Below, one piece after another: positions 1 through 6,893 of a DNA stretch of 12,625 bases. Made by a program: the position numbers and the translations under genes. Source of the stretch: CAZNNH01 sp964574335. Its GTDB lineage: Bacteria; Acidobacteriota; Vicinamibacteria; Fen-336. Under the pieces are notes generated by a model. It ran no database searches. It was not told where the DNA came from and saw nothing but the letters and a program-made list of their open reading frames with translations. The stretch spans positions 1 through 12,625 of the forward strand of contig CAZNNH010000184.1 in NCBI GenBank assembly GCA_964574335.1, given 5' to 3'. How positions within the stretch are numbered: the stretch's first letter is position 1; every line of letters starts with the position of its first letter.

Positions 1-155
1 ACGACGGCGAGGACAGCGAGAACTGGGACGCCTTCTACTACCCCCTCGGCGACGCTCGCCGGACGCTCGACGCCTTCGTGGACCTTCTGGAGGACCGGCC
101 TGCGGTGGGCGCCGAGAGCTGGAGCCGCGAGCTGCTGCCGGCGGTGGAGGGGTAG
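1..155 (+). CDS. C-terminal end of an unidentified protein (5' end outside window)
   Basis: An open frame read from base 3 gives 50 residues and ends at TAG 153-155. The fragment is acidic, with an aromatic stretch (WDAFYYPLGDAR) and a closing helix-like segment (TLDAFVDLLEDRP). Third codon positions are almost all G or C, as in the other genes here, which supports real coding. I do not recognise the family from so short a tail and assign no function. It is convergent with the large membrane protein whose stop lies 70 bp further on. Confidence 0.6.
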   Translation, partial: DGEDSENWDAFYYPLGDARRTLDAFVDLLEDRPAVGAESWSRELLPAVEG

Positions 156-191
156 CCGGTCGCCTCGTGCCGGACGCGGGGGAAGGCGGTG

Positions 192-205
192 CCGGGGCGC
201 CCCGG
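192..205. terminator. GC palindrome between convergent genes, possible weak bidirectional terminator
   Basis: A perfect 14-bp palindrome, CCGGGGCGCCCCGG, lies in the 70-bp gap between two convergent stop codons. As RNA it could fold with a GCGC loop and a 5-bp GC stem on either strand. There is no T-run on either side, so intrinsic termination is only a possibility. In DNA this rich in GC such palindromes also arise by chance. Confidence 0.25.
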
Positions 206-225
206 AAGGGGGAGCCCACGGCGGG

Positions 226-3200
226 CTACCGGGCCGACAGGAACTGTTCCAGGTCCCGGCGGGCCTCGGCGGCCCGGCGGTCGCCGAGCTCGGCGTAGCA
301 GGCGACACGCATCCGGAGCACGTCCTCGCGCCAGGCCACGTGCTGCTCGAAGGGAAGCAGCGCGTCGTAGCAGCGGCGGCCGAGCCCGGCCAGGCCGGCG
401 ATCTGCAGCCGCACCAGGGTCCGGGGCTCCTCGAGCGCGGCCACCGCGAACGGCTGGCCCAGGGCCTCGAACAGGGCCGGCGCCGCCTCCGGATCGGCCA
501 CCGTCAGCTCGACCGCCAGGCCGAGCGCGTGGACCATCGCCACCTGGCTGGGCCACGGGTCGGAGCGGTAGCTCACGAAGGCCGACACCAGGGCGTTGCG
601 CGCCAGCTCACGCTGGCCCAGTCGGAAGGCCAGCCGGGCGGTGGCCGCCGCCGCCTCGGTGGGCTGGAAACGATCGAGGGCGCGGATCGCCTCGGCGGCC
701 TGCGGGTCTCCCGCGTCGGCCAGCCCCTCCGCGAAGATCGTGGTCTCCACCATCCCCTCGGGCGGCGCCGGCTGCGCGCGGAAGGCAGTGACGGCCTCGG
801 AGAGCCGGCCGGCGAGGTAGGAGGCGTGGGCCTGGGCCCGCAGCCGATCGCCCTCCTCGGCGTCCGGTTGAGGCGGCGCCGGGGCACCGGCGATGGTGTA
901 GATGGCCAGGCGCTGGCGGCGCACCCGCGACCAGTTCACCTCGCCCTCCAAGTCGGGGCGGTCGGCGCCCGCCTCGGCGGCGCTCCGCCGCAGCTCGGCC
1001 ACCTCGAACAGCCCCTGACGCGACAGCGTCTTGGCGAAGGAGAACTCCACCAGGTTGCGGTCGTCGCGGTTGCGGGCGGAGACCTGGGCGTGGATCCGGC
1101 GGCACAGCTCGGGGCCGGCGACGTAGCGGGCCAGCACGTCCTCCAGCGAGTCGGCACGCCAGGCGGCGGCGGCGGCAGCGGCCAGGGGCTGCTCGCGGAG
1201 CCGCGCGCGCAGCTCGTCGGCGAAGAGCTGGCGCGGGTGGCGCGAGGCCACCAACAGCAGGTCGAGCTGGTGCGACTGCCAGACCTCCACCTCGGGGAAG
1301 ACGTCGGCCAGGGTGGCGATGATGGTCTCGACCGTGGCCCGATCCACCTCGTAGGCCTGCACCCACTGGATGAAGAGGCCGTCGTCGTCCAGACGCTGCG
1401 CCACCGATCGGTAGAACTCCCGGGTGAACAGGCTGGCCACGCCGGCACGGTAGGGGTTGGAGGGCTCCGAGAAGACCAGGCCGTAGCGCTCGCGGCTCAC
1501 CATCAGGACCTCTCGGGCGTCGCCCAGGATCACGTTGACCCGCGCCTGGTCCATCACCTCGCGGTTCACCGGCGCGCAGCGGCGCGCCACCTCGAGGATG
1601 GCGGGCTCCAGCTCGACGACGTCCACCCGCCGCATCCCCGGCAGGGCCCCCAGCCAGCCGGCGGTGCTGCCGGTCCCGAGCCCCACCACCAGCGCGCGGG
1701 TGGTCTCCGGGTGCAGCAGGGCGTCGAGCATGCCGCTCATCACCTGGGTGGGGGCGTCGTTGCGGGCGTTGCCGTCGACCTTGCCGTTGACCACGAAGGA
1801 GAGGCCGGCCTGGGCCTGCAGCGCCACGCTGCTTTCGACGCCTTCCTGCTCCCAGACGATCGAGCGGCGTAGCTCGTTGATCCAGGCCCGCCGTGGGTTG
1901 GGCCCTTGCCCCAGCGGCTCGGTGGCGCGTCCCACGCCGATCGAGCCGTGGCGCCAGGCGGCGGTGGGGCCGTCCGCCAGCAGCAGCAGGCCGATCATCA
2001 ACCCCGCGACCGCGGCCAGGGGGAGCGCCTCCGGGCGGCGAGCGCCATCGACCAGAAGCGCCGCCAGCGCCAACGCGACCAGCAGCAGGACCACGGCCTG
2101 CCAGCAGCCGGGGGCGGTCAGCGCCGGCATCAGCCCGAAGCCGCCGGCCAGCGCCCCGCCGATCGCGCCCACCGTGTTCCAGAGGTACGCCTGGCCCAGG
2201 TGTCGGGCGACGTCGGTGCGCCCCTGTCCCAAGAGCGCCACCAGCAGCGGGAACTGGGCGCCGGCCACGATCGAGGCGGGCAGCACCAAGACCGCGGTGA
2301 CGATGGCCCAGCCGGGGAGGTACGCGGCCAGCAGCGAGCCCGCGGGAGGACGCAGCTCGAAGGCCAGGATCGCGATCCGATCGCCCAGCGCCCAGGCGAT
2401 CGCCAGGCTGCCGGCCTCGAGCAGGGCGGTGGCCGCGAAGGCGGGCAGGCCGATCGGGACCCGCCGCCCCAGGGCGGTGTAGAGGGCGCCGCCCGCCGCC
2501 AGCCCGAACAGGGCCACCGCCAGCACCAGGCCGAAGGTGTACACGGTGCCGCCGAGGATCGGCGCCAGCAGGCGGTACCAGACCAGCTCCATCAGGAAGA
2601 AGGCGAAGCCGGTGACCCCGGCCGCTGCGAGCACGAAGCGGGCCGGGGCCCGTGCCGCGCGCTCCTCGAGGCCGGCGGCGCCCTCCTGCACGGGCGCCTC
2701 CCGACCCCGCGACAGCCACAGGGCGGCGCCGGCCACGGCCAGGTTGGCCAGGGCGGCGAGCCACAGGGTGGCACGGGTGCCGAAGGCCTCCAGCCACCAG
2801 AAGGTGGCGATCAGGCAGCCGGCGACGGCGCCCAGGGCGTTGACGCCGTACAGCAGGGCGGTAGCGCGACGGCCGCGGTCGGCGTCGCTCTCCACCGCCC
2901 GGGCGGCGGCCCCCAGCGTGCCGCCGGCCAGGAAGGTGGCCGGGCCCAGGATCGAGGCGGTGAGCAGCAGGCGCAGGGCGGTGCCGCCCCAGGCGCCGAG
3001 GGCGATCGTGCCGCCGAGGCGGAGGTAGGCGCCGCGCGCGAGGTCGAGCAGGAAGGGGGTCACGGCGGCGGTGAGGGCCACGCCGGCCTCGAGCAGGCCG
3101 TAGAACGCCAGTGGGTTCCTCTTGCGATCCGAGCGCGGGCCGAGCACCAGGCCGCCCAGCCCGAGCCCGCCCATGAAGACGGCCAGCACCGCCGCCGTGG

Positions 3201-3381
3201 CTGCGGTGCTGGCCCCGAAGATCAGGCGGAACTCGCGCTGCCAGGCGATCTGGTAGACGAGGGCCGAGACCCCTGACAGGAACAGCAGCGGCAGGACCGC
3301 GCCGATCTGCTGCGGCAGCGCCGGCGTCGGGCGGGACGGTCCGACAGTCGGCACGTCGTGGGCCCGGCGCCTTCGGGACAT
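226..3381 (-). CDS. Fused MFS-like membrane protein / spermidine-synthase-like domain / helical C-terminus
   Basis: A protein of 1051 residues in three parts. Residues about 25-470 are a polytopic membrane domain with many hydrophobic segments; it begins with a glycine-rich pair of helices (LPLLFLSGVSALVYQIAWQR) typical of membrane-bound spermidine-synthase-like proteins. Residues about 480-715 form a Rossmann methyltransferase-like domain: NGKVDGN at 532-538, the nucleotide-binding loop GLGTGSTAG near 567, VVELEP near 588, GDAR at 620-623, then SEPSNPY at 638-644. In true aminopropyltransferases that last motif carries a catalytic Asp (D-S-x-D-P); here it reads S-E-P-S-N-P, so polyamine synthesis is doubtful. 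Residues about 715-1051 are Ala/Arg-rich helices resembling TPR-type repeats. The frame stays open up to 3555, but that would overlap the divergent S4 gene and add an Arg/Pro-rich tail, so ATG 3381 is chosen. No clear Shine-Dalgarno precedes it; GTG 3354 is an alternative. Substrate unknown. Confidence 0.9.
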   Translation of the reverse strand: MSRRRRAHDVPTVGPSRPTPALPQQIGAVLPLLFLSGVSALVYQIAWQREFRLIFGASTAATAAVLAVFMGGLGLGGLVLGPRSDRKRNPLAFYGLLEAGVALTAAVTPFLLDLARGAYLRLGGTIALGAWGGTALRLLLTASILGPATFLAGGTLGAAARAVESDADRGRRATALLYGVNALGAVAGCLIATFWWLEAFGTRATLWLAALANLAVAGAALWLSRGREAPVQEGAAGLEERAARAPARFVLAAAGVTGFAFFLMELVWYRLLAPILGGTVYTFGLVLAVALFGLAAGGALYTALGRRVPIGLPAFAATALLEAGSLAIAWALGDRIAILAFELRPPAGSLLAAYLPGWAIVTAVLVLPASIVAGAQFPLLVALLGQGRTDVARHLGQAYLWNTVGAIGGALAGGFGLMPALTAPGCWQAVVLLLVALALAALLVDGARRPEALPLAAVAGLMIGLLLLADGPTAAWRHGSIGVGRATEPLGQGPNPRRAWINELRRSIVWEQEGVESSVALQAQAGLSFVVNGKVDGNARNDAPTQVMSGMLDALLHPETTRALVVGLGTGSTAGWLGALPGMRRVDVVELEPAILEVARRCAPVNREVMDQARVNVILGDAREVLMVSRERYGLVFSEPSNPYRAGVASLFTREFYRSVAQRLDDDGLFIQWVQAYEVDRATVETIIATLADVFPEVEVWQSHQLDLLLVASRHPRQLFADELRARLREQPLAAAAAAAWRADSLEDVLARYVAGPELCRRIHAQVSARNRDDRNLVEFSFAKTLSRQGLFEVAELRRSAAEAGADRPDLEGEVNWSRVRRQRLAIYTIAGAPAPPQPDAEEGDRLRAQAHASYLAGRLSEAVTAFRAQPAPPEGMVETTIFAEGLADAGDPQAAEAIRALDRFQPTEAAAATARLAFRLGQRELARNALVSAFVSYRSDPWPSQVAMVHALGLAVELTVADPEAAPALFEALGQPFAVAALEEPRTLVRLQIAGLAGLGRRCYDALLPFEQHVAWREDVLRMRVACYAELGDRRAAEARRDLEQFLSAR

Positions 3382-3482
3382 TCCGGTGACGGTACCAGAG
3401 TTCGAAACCCTTCGCAGGGGGATCCCGGTCCCGGGCGGGCGGCGGGCTGGCGCCGCGGCGGGGGATCGGGCATGCTCCCGCC

Positions 3483-3881
3483 ATGGCGGCGACCGGCGAC
3501 CTGACCAGCGTACGCGTCGACAAGTGGCTGTGGGCGGCGCGCCTCTACAAGTCACGCACCCTGGCCAGCACCGCCTGCGACGCCGGCCACGTCAAGGTGG
3601 ACGGCCGCTCGGTCAAGCCGAGCCGGCTGCTCCACCGCGGCGAGCGCATCGTGTGTCAGACCCCGGGCGGCGACCGCGTGCTCGAGGTGGTCGAGCTGGC
3701 CGACAAGCGCGGGCCGGCTTCGGTGGCCCAGAGCCTCTACGTCGACCACACGCCGCCGCGCCCGCCCCGGGCGGACCTCGTCGACGACGTCTTCGCCGGC
3801 CGTGAGCGCGGCCTGGGCCGGCCCTCCAAGCGCGAGCGGCGGCGGATCGAGCAGCTCCACGATCGCTGGCGGCGCGGCTGA
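3483..3881 (+). CDS. hslR: Hsp15-type S4 RNA-binding protein
   Basis: 132 residues, essentially the length of E. coli Hsp15. Residues about 10-58 are an S4 RNA-binding domain: the opening VRVDKWLWAARLYKSRTLA matches the family signature and is followed by the GHVKVDGRSVKPSRLLHRGERI strand-turn region. The basic tail GRPSKRERRRIEQLHDRWRRG is also characteristic of Hsp15. Known members bind 50S ribosomal subunits that still carry a peptidyl-tRNA after a failed round of translation and help recycle or rescue them; a cytosolic role of that kind is inferred here from the family. The gene stands alone, divergent from the membrane protein and convergent, with a 6-bp gap, to the anchored helical protein. 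The start is the ATG directly before the domain; the nearest purine-rich stretch is a rather distant GGGGA. An RqcP-like S4 protein is the main alternative. Confidence 0.9.
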   Translation: MAATGDLTSVRVDKWLWAARLYKSRTLASTACDAGHVKVDGRSVKPSRLLHRGERIVCQTPGGDRVLEVVELADKRGPASVAQSLYVDHTPPRPPRADLVDDVFAGRERGLGRPSKRERRRIEQLHDRWRRG

Positions 3882-3887
3882 GCCCGA

Positions 3888-4622
3888 TCAGAAGACGCCG
3901 AGCATCTCCAGCCCGTGCATGGCGTACTGGCGGATCTCCGGCTCGTGCTTCTTGAACAGGGCGATGTTCTCGGGGGGCACGTCGAGCTGCTGCGCCGCCT
4001 TCCGGGCCTCCTGGGCCTGTCCCTGGAGCTGCTCGCGCCCCTGGGCCACCTGCTCCCGCTGCTCGGCGGTGAGGCCCTCCTGCTCCTGCACCTGCCCGAG
4101 CTGCTGTGCCATCTGCTCCATGGCCTGGCCGGTGGCCTCGGAGACCGACTTGCCGCCGGTCTGCTCGGAGACCTGGGCCGCCCACATCGTCTTGTAGACC
4201 TGCTGGACCATGTAGGCGTACTCGGCCTGGCTCATGCCCACCTCGGCCGCGGCCTCGGCGTGCGCCAGGCGCAGGTCGTTGATGATCGAGAAGGCCCGGG
4301 TCACGTCGCCGAGGTCGGCGCGGTCCTTCTTGGCCGCGCTCTCGATCTCCTGCTGGTGCGGCTGGTAGACGGCGTACACGCGCTTGCGGATCTCTAGGAA
4401 GGCCAGCAGGCGGTCCTCGCTGATGCGGCCGTCCTCGGGCGGCGTGAAGTCGACCTGGTTGGCCTGCTCGCGCAGCGACTCGATGCGCTCGTTGTCGGCC
4501 GTGACCTGCTTCACCTTGCCCTTCACCCAGAAGGCGCCTCCGATCACGGCGGCCACCACCACGACGATGGCCAGCGCCGCGGCCACGGCGCAGCCGATGG
4601 CGATCTTGGCTCCGGTCTTCAT
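3888..4622 (-). CDS. Single-pass membrane-anchored helical protein, family unknown
   Basis: 244 residues. Residues 5-33 form one long hydrophobic helix after a short basic start (MKTGAKIAIG), so it is probably anchored by an uncleaved N-terminal signal with its bulk outside the cytoplasm. There is a Cys at residue 11, but no proper lipobox. The rest is polar and predicted helical: a Gln/Glu-rich stretch at about 165-215 looks like coiled coil, and the chain ends in YAMHGLEMLGVF. No catalytic motif is visible and I do not recognise the family. The start is well fixed by an AGGAGG sequence 7 nt upstream. It lies downstream of the two SPFH genes in the same direction, but a 142-bp gap with its own promoter separates them. 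A part in an SPFH-associated membrane assembly is possible from position alone. Confidence 0.8.
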   Translation of the reverse strand: MKTGAKIAIGCAVAAALAIVVVVAAVIGGAFWVKGKVKQVTADNERIESLREQANQVDFTPPEDGRISEDRLLAFLEIRKRVYAVYQPHQQEIESAAKKDRADLGDVTRAFSIINDLRLAHAEAAAEVGMSQAEYAYMVQQVYKTMWAAQVSEQTGGKSVSEATGQAMEQMAQQLGQVQEQEGLTAEQREQVAQGREQLQGQAQEARKAAQQLDVPPENIALFKKHEPEIRQYAMHGLEMLGVF

Positions 4623-4629
4623 GCTCGAT

Positions 4630-4635
4630 CCTCCT
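4630..4635 (-). promoter_or_regulatory. Consensus Shine-Dalgarno of the anchored helical protein
   Basis: AGGAGG on the minus strand, 7 nt before the ATG at 4622. It is a full match to the anti-Shine-Dalgarno complement, the best in the window, and it decides the start codon. It suggests strong translation. Confidence 0.85.
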
Positions 4636-4645
4636 GGACCACAAG

Positions 4646-4674
4646 AAGCTACGCGCGAGGCCGGTGGCCGTCAA
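4646..4674 (-). promoter_or_regulatory. Sigma-70-type promoter of the anchored helical protein
   Basis: Read on the minus strand, TTGACG (4674-4669) is followed after exactly 17 nt by TAGCTT (4651-4646). The -35 matches the consensus at five of six positions. The -10 keeps the first T, second A and last T. The start point would fall near 4639, giving a short leader of about 17 nt that contains the consensus Shine-Dalgarno. This is the best-spaced promoter pair I could find in the window. Confidence 0.6.
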
Positions 4675-4680
4675 GCGCGC

Positions 4681-4696
4681 TGTGACGCGGATCACG
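4681..4696. promoter_or_regulatory. CRP/FNR-family-like inverted repeat upstream of a promoter
   Basis: TGTGA-N6-TCACG matches nine of ten positions of the CRP-type operator TGTGA-N6-TCACA. It lies 6 bp upstream of the -35 hexamer, with its centre about 50 bp upstream of the predicted start point. That is close to, but not exactly at, the usual class I (-61.5) or class II (-41.5) positions. No CRP/FNR-family gene is present in the window. By chance alone, a nine-of-ten match is not rare in 12.6 kb. Confidence 0.35.
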
Positions 4697-4748
4697 GACG
4701 CCTTCCGCCTCGGGCCACCCGCCCGTGGTCACGATCGACGCGCCGGCG

Positions 4749-4764
4749 CTGGCCTCCCGGCCAG
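4749..4764 (-). terminator. Hairpin directly after the SPFH operon
   Basis: CTGGCC-TCCC-GGCCAG forms a perfect 6-bp stem with a 4-nt loop, beginning on the base right after the TGA stop (4767-4765) of the second SPFH gene. The position fits transcription termination or 3'-end protection of the operon mRNA. No T-run follows, so it would be an atypical intrinsic terminator. Confidence 0.4.
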
Positions 4765-5661
4765 TCAGGTGCGCGCCTCGCCGGCGAGCAGCATCGGGGC
4801 CAGCGCCCCGCTCCCCTTGGGCAGCAGCGTGACCCGACCCTTGCCCTCGAGCAGCTTCTGGGTCTCGAGGATGTCGAACATCGCCTCGGCGGTCTCCCGG
4901 TCCTCGGCGATCTTGCTGAGCGTCTCGCCCACGATCCGCGGCCGCATCGCCGCCGCCTTGGCGAACTCCACCGACGCCACCCGCTCCGCCTCGCTGCGGA
5001 TGATCGACACCTGGTTGACGCCGTCCTGGCGGATCGCCGAGGTGACCTGGCGCAGCCGGTTGACCACCTTCTCCTCGATCTGCCGGATCATGGTGGCGTC
5101 GCGGAAGTGGACCTTGCGGACGTAGACGGAGCCCAGCGAGTAGCCCCACTCGTGGGACTTGGGCGTCACCTCCTCCCGCACGCTGCGGCTCATCGGGTGG
5201 CGGTTCTCCAGCATGTCGGCCAGCGGCATGTTGGAGAGGCAGCGGACCGTCGAGCTCGACACGTTGGCTCGCAGCGAGCCGCGCGGGTCGGCGTTCTGGA
5301 ACAGGAAGGCCACCGGATCGGAGACGTACATCTCGTACCAGACGCCGATCCCCATCGGCGCCCCTTCCTCGGCGTTGACCGCCTGGCTGCGCAGGTACTC
5401 CTGGTCGAGGCGCAGGTCGATCACCTGGCGCCGTCCCAGCCAGTGCACGACGAAGGCCGCCGGGCCCAGGTGCAGGGGGAGCAGGTAGAAGCCCGGCTCC
5501 GTGAGCACGCCCACCACGTTGCCGAACAGGACGTAGACGTGGCAGGTCCGCTCCTGGACCACGGCGTAGAGGCCGGCCACCCGCACGAAGAACAGGAACA
5601 GCGGGACGCCGATCAGGAAGAAGACGAAGGAGAAGGCGGCGGCGGCCAGGAGCTCGGTCAT
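4765..5661 (-). CDS. SPFH/band-7 membrane protein, second of a coupled pair
   Basis: 298 residues. Residues about 3-30 are a single hydrophobic helix (FSFVFFLIGVPLFLFFVRVAGL). Residues about 32-205 have the SPFH/band-7 pattern: an early strand with VVQERTCHVYVLFGNVVGVLTEPGFYLLP, a middle part with VWYEMYVSDPVAFLF, and a conserved section GYSLGSVYVRKVHFRDATMIRQIEEK. Residues about 205-265 are a charged helix typical of these proteins, with repeated Glu/Ala/Arg. SPFH proteins form large membrane-bound rings or cages that organise lipid domains or control membrane proteases such as FtsH. The ATG overlaps the stop of the upstream paralogue by 4 nt (ATGA, 5661-5658), indicating translational coupling. 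HflC is the nearest well-known comparison, but none of the usual hfl neighbours are here, so no symbol is given. Confidence 0.88.
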   Translation of the reverse strand: MTELLAAAAFSFVFFLIGVPLFLFFVRVAGLYAVVQERTCHVYVLFGNVVGVLTEPGFYLLPLHLGPAAFVVHWLGRRQVIDLRLDQEYLRSQAVNAEEGAPMGIGVWYEMYVSDPVAFLFQNADPRGSLRANVSSSTVRCLSNMPLADMLENRHPMSRSVREEVTPKSHEWGYSLGSVYVRKVHFRDATMIRQIEEKVVNRLRQVTSAIRQDGVNQVSIIRSEAERVASVEFAKAAAMRPRIVGETLSKIAEDRETAEAMFDILETQKLLEGKGRVTLLPKGSGALAPMLLAGEART

Positions 5662-6641
5662 CGCTGCACCTCCACGAAGGCCTGCTCGGCCTTCCCGAAC
5701 AGCTCCACCTTGAGGTTGCGGACGTAGGCGGCCAGGGCCTGGGTGCCGCCTTTCTTGAGCTCGGCGATCTGGGCGGCCAGGGCCAAGAGCGGCTCCACCT
5801 CGGCCTGGGCCCGGAGGGTCTCGATCTCCACCGCCCTCTTCGATTGGACGATCTTCTGGTCGGCGGAGGCCTGGGCCAGGCTGATGTCCGACGAGACCTC
5901 GTTGTGGGCGGTGTTGATGGCGGCCAGTGCCGTCTCCACCTCGGCCGGCGGGTCGATCTCGGTGATCAGCGAGGCGTCGAGCACGATGCCGTAGCGCGCC
6001 GGGGAGGAGGCGCACTCGTGGTCCATGTGCTCGTTGATGTCCCGCAGGTTCTTGCGCAGGTCGTTGATCGAGATCCCGCGCACCGAGGCGGCCTGGGAGA
6101 GGATGGCTCCGTCCTTGGGGGGAGGCGCCTCGTAGTTGGCGATCCGCTCGCGCAGCACCGAGATGAAGTAGCCGAGCACGTGGACGATCGGGTCCTTCAC
6201 GCCGAACAGGTAGGCGTAGAGGTTGTGCTCGGAGGTGCGGTAGCGGATCTGCCCCTTGAGCCCGGTGTTGAGCTGGTCCTTGGTGACGGCGTCGAGGATC
6301 CTGCCGTTGTGGTTGGCGCTGGGGGTCTCCGGGTCGAAGGCCAGGTTCTGGGTCTGGGTGGCGACGGAGACCTTGTGCACCTTCTCCCACGGCCACTTGA
6401 AGTAGGGGCCGCCCGGGGGATAGACGACGAGCTGGGGCCAGGCGTAGCGGTCGCGCTCGTGGGCGCCCAGGGTGGTGCCCACCGGGGAGCTGAGGATGGT
6501 GGCGTTGCCGTGACGCTGGGCCCTGCCGAAGACGGTCTTCGCCGCCCGCTCGTCCTGCTCGACGGTGAAGAAGCCGAAGACCCCCCAGCGGACCACGAAC
6601 CACGCCACGAAGCCGAAGACCACACCGACCATCACCCCCAT
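5658..6641 (-). CDS. SPFH/band-7 membrane protein, first of a coupled pair
   Basis: 327 residues. Residues 2-24 are one hydrophobic segment (GVMVGVVFGFVAWFVVRWGVFGFF). The SPFH domain covers about 25-230, with FFTVEQDERAAKTVFGRAQ at its start, FKWPWEKVHKVSVATQTQNL near 81-100, then GYFISVLRERIANYE. Residues 230-295 (EVETALAAINTAHNEV and on to RAVEIETLRAQAEVEPLL) form the Ala/Glu-rich helix that drives oligomerisation in the family. The frame is open further upstream, but ATG 6641 is chosen because AGGAG stands 6 nt before it and the membrane segment follows at once. It overlaps the second SPFH gene by 4 nt, so the two are probably made in a fixed ratio and assemble together, as HflK and HflC do. 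Whether they bind a protease or shape a lipid domain cannot be told from sequence alone. Confidence 0.88.
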   Translation of the reverse strand: MGVMVGVVFGFVAWFVVRWGVFGFFTVEQDERAAKTVFGRAQRHGNATILSSPVGTTLGAHERDRYAWPQLVVYPPGGPYFKWPWEKVHKVSVATQTQNLAFDPETPSANHNGRILDAVTKDQLNTGLKGQIRYRTSEHNLYAYLFGVKDPIVHVLGYFISVLRERIANYEAPPPKDGAILSQAASVRGISINDLRKNLRDINEHMDHECASSPARYGIVLDASLITEIDPPAEVETALAAINTAHNEVSSDISLAQASADQKIVQSKRAVEIETLRAQAEVEPLLALAAQIAELKKGGTQALAAYVRNLKVELFGKAEQAFVEVQR

Positions 6642-6647
6642 TTCTTT

Positions 6648-6652
6648 CTCCT
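6648..6652 (-). promoter_or_regulatory. Shine-Dalgarno of the first SPFH gene
   Basis: AGGAG on the minus strand within a purine-only run, 6 nt before ATG 6641. It rules out the longer upstream reading, which would add 35 Arg/Pro-rich residues before the membrane segment. Confidence 0.8.
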
Positions 6653-6792
6653 TTCCCTGGGTCCTGTCTGTCCGGTCCGGCGCGGCACCGCGCCACACGC
6701 TGCAGTGCGACGGTGACCGCCGGCGGGCGAAGGCGCGGCGCCACAATCACGACCACCGAACGTGCGCCTCCGCTCGGACCGGCTCTCGGATG

Positions 6793-6822
6793 TTGCGTGT
6801 GCGGGCTACGGCGGATTATATC
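6793..6822 (+). promoter_or_regulatory. Possible promoter for the eight-cysteine protein
   Basis: TTGCGT, an 18-nt spacer and TATATC lie about 72 bp before the ATG at 6894. This patch (GATTATAT) is among the most AT-rich spots of an otherwise extremely GC-rich window. The -35 matches the consensus at four of six positions and the -10 at four of six. It overlaps the minus-strand -10 described next, so the two may compete. Confidence 0.4.
6815..6820 (-). promoter_or_regulatory. Perfect -10 hexamer facing the SPFH operon
   Basis: Read on the minus strand this is TATAAT, an exact -10 consensus and striking in such GC-rich DNA. No good -35 stands 16-18 nt upstream (GTCGTT at 17). It would leave a leader of about 165 nt before the first SPFH gene, in which I see no recognisable riboswitch. 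It may be the shared core of a bidirectional promoter region. Confidence 0.4.
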
Positions 6823-6893
6823 CCGCAGCGCTCCGGCAACGACGGGGTGTCTCCGCTCCCGGAGCCTGGTTGGCATTTTCGGCCGACCGGTGC

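Noticed and set aside
340..1872. Long plus-strand open frame of 510 codons opposite the membrane protein
   Set aside because: Gly/His/Arg-rich product without family resemblance. High GC leaves long open frames opposite real genes, and the minus-strand gene has clear domains.
3390..3415. tRNA T-arm-like text around TTCGAA
   Set aside because: The flanking bases do not form a 5-bp T-stem on either strand, and no acceptor, D or anticodon arm can be built around it.
3382..3555. Longer N-terminus for the large membrane protein, starting at 3555
   Set aside because: It would overlap the divergent S4 gene and add 58 Arg/Pro-rich residues before the first membrane segment; ATG 3381 fits the family better.
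6642..6876. Upstream extension of the second SPFH reading frame to 6876
   Set aside because: The extension passes through the first SPFH gene in another frame and gives low-complexity Arg/Gly/Pro sequence. The ATGA-coupled start at 5661 is followed directly by a membrane segment.
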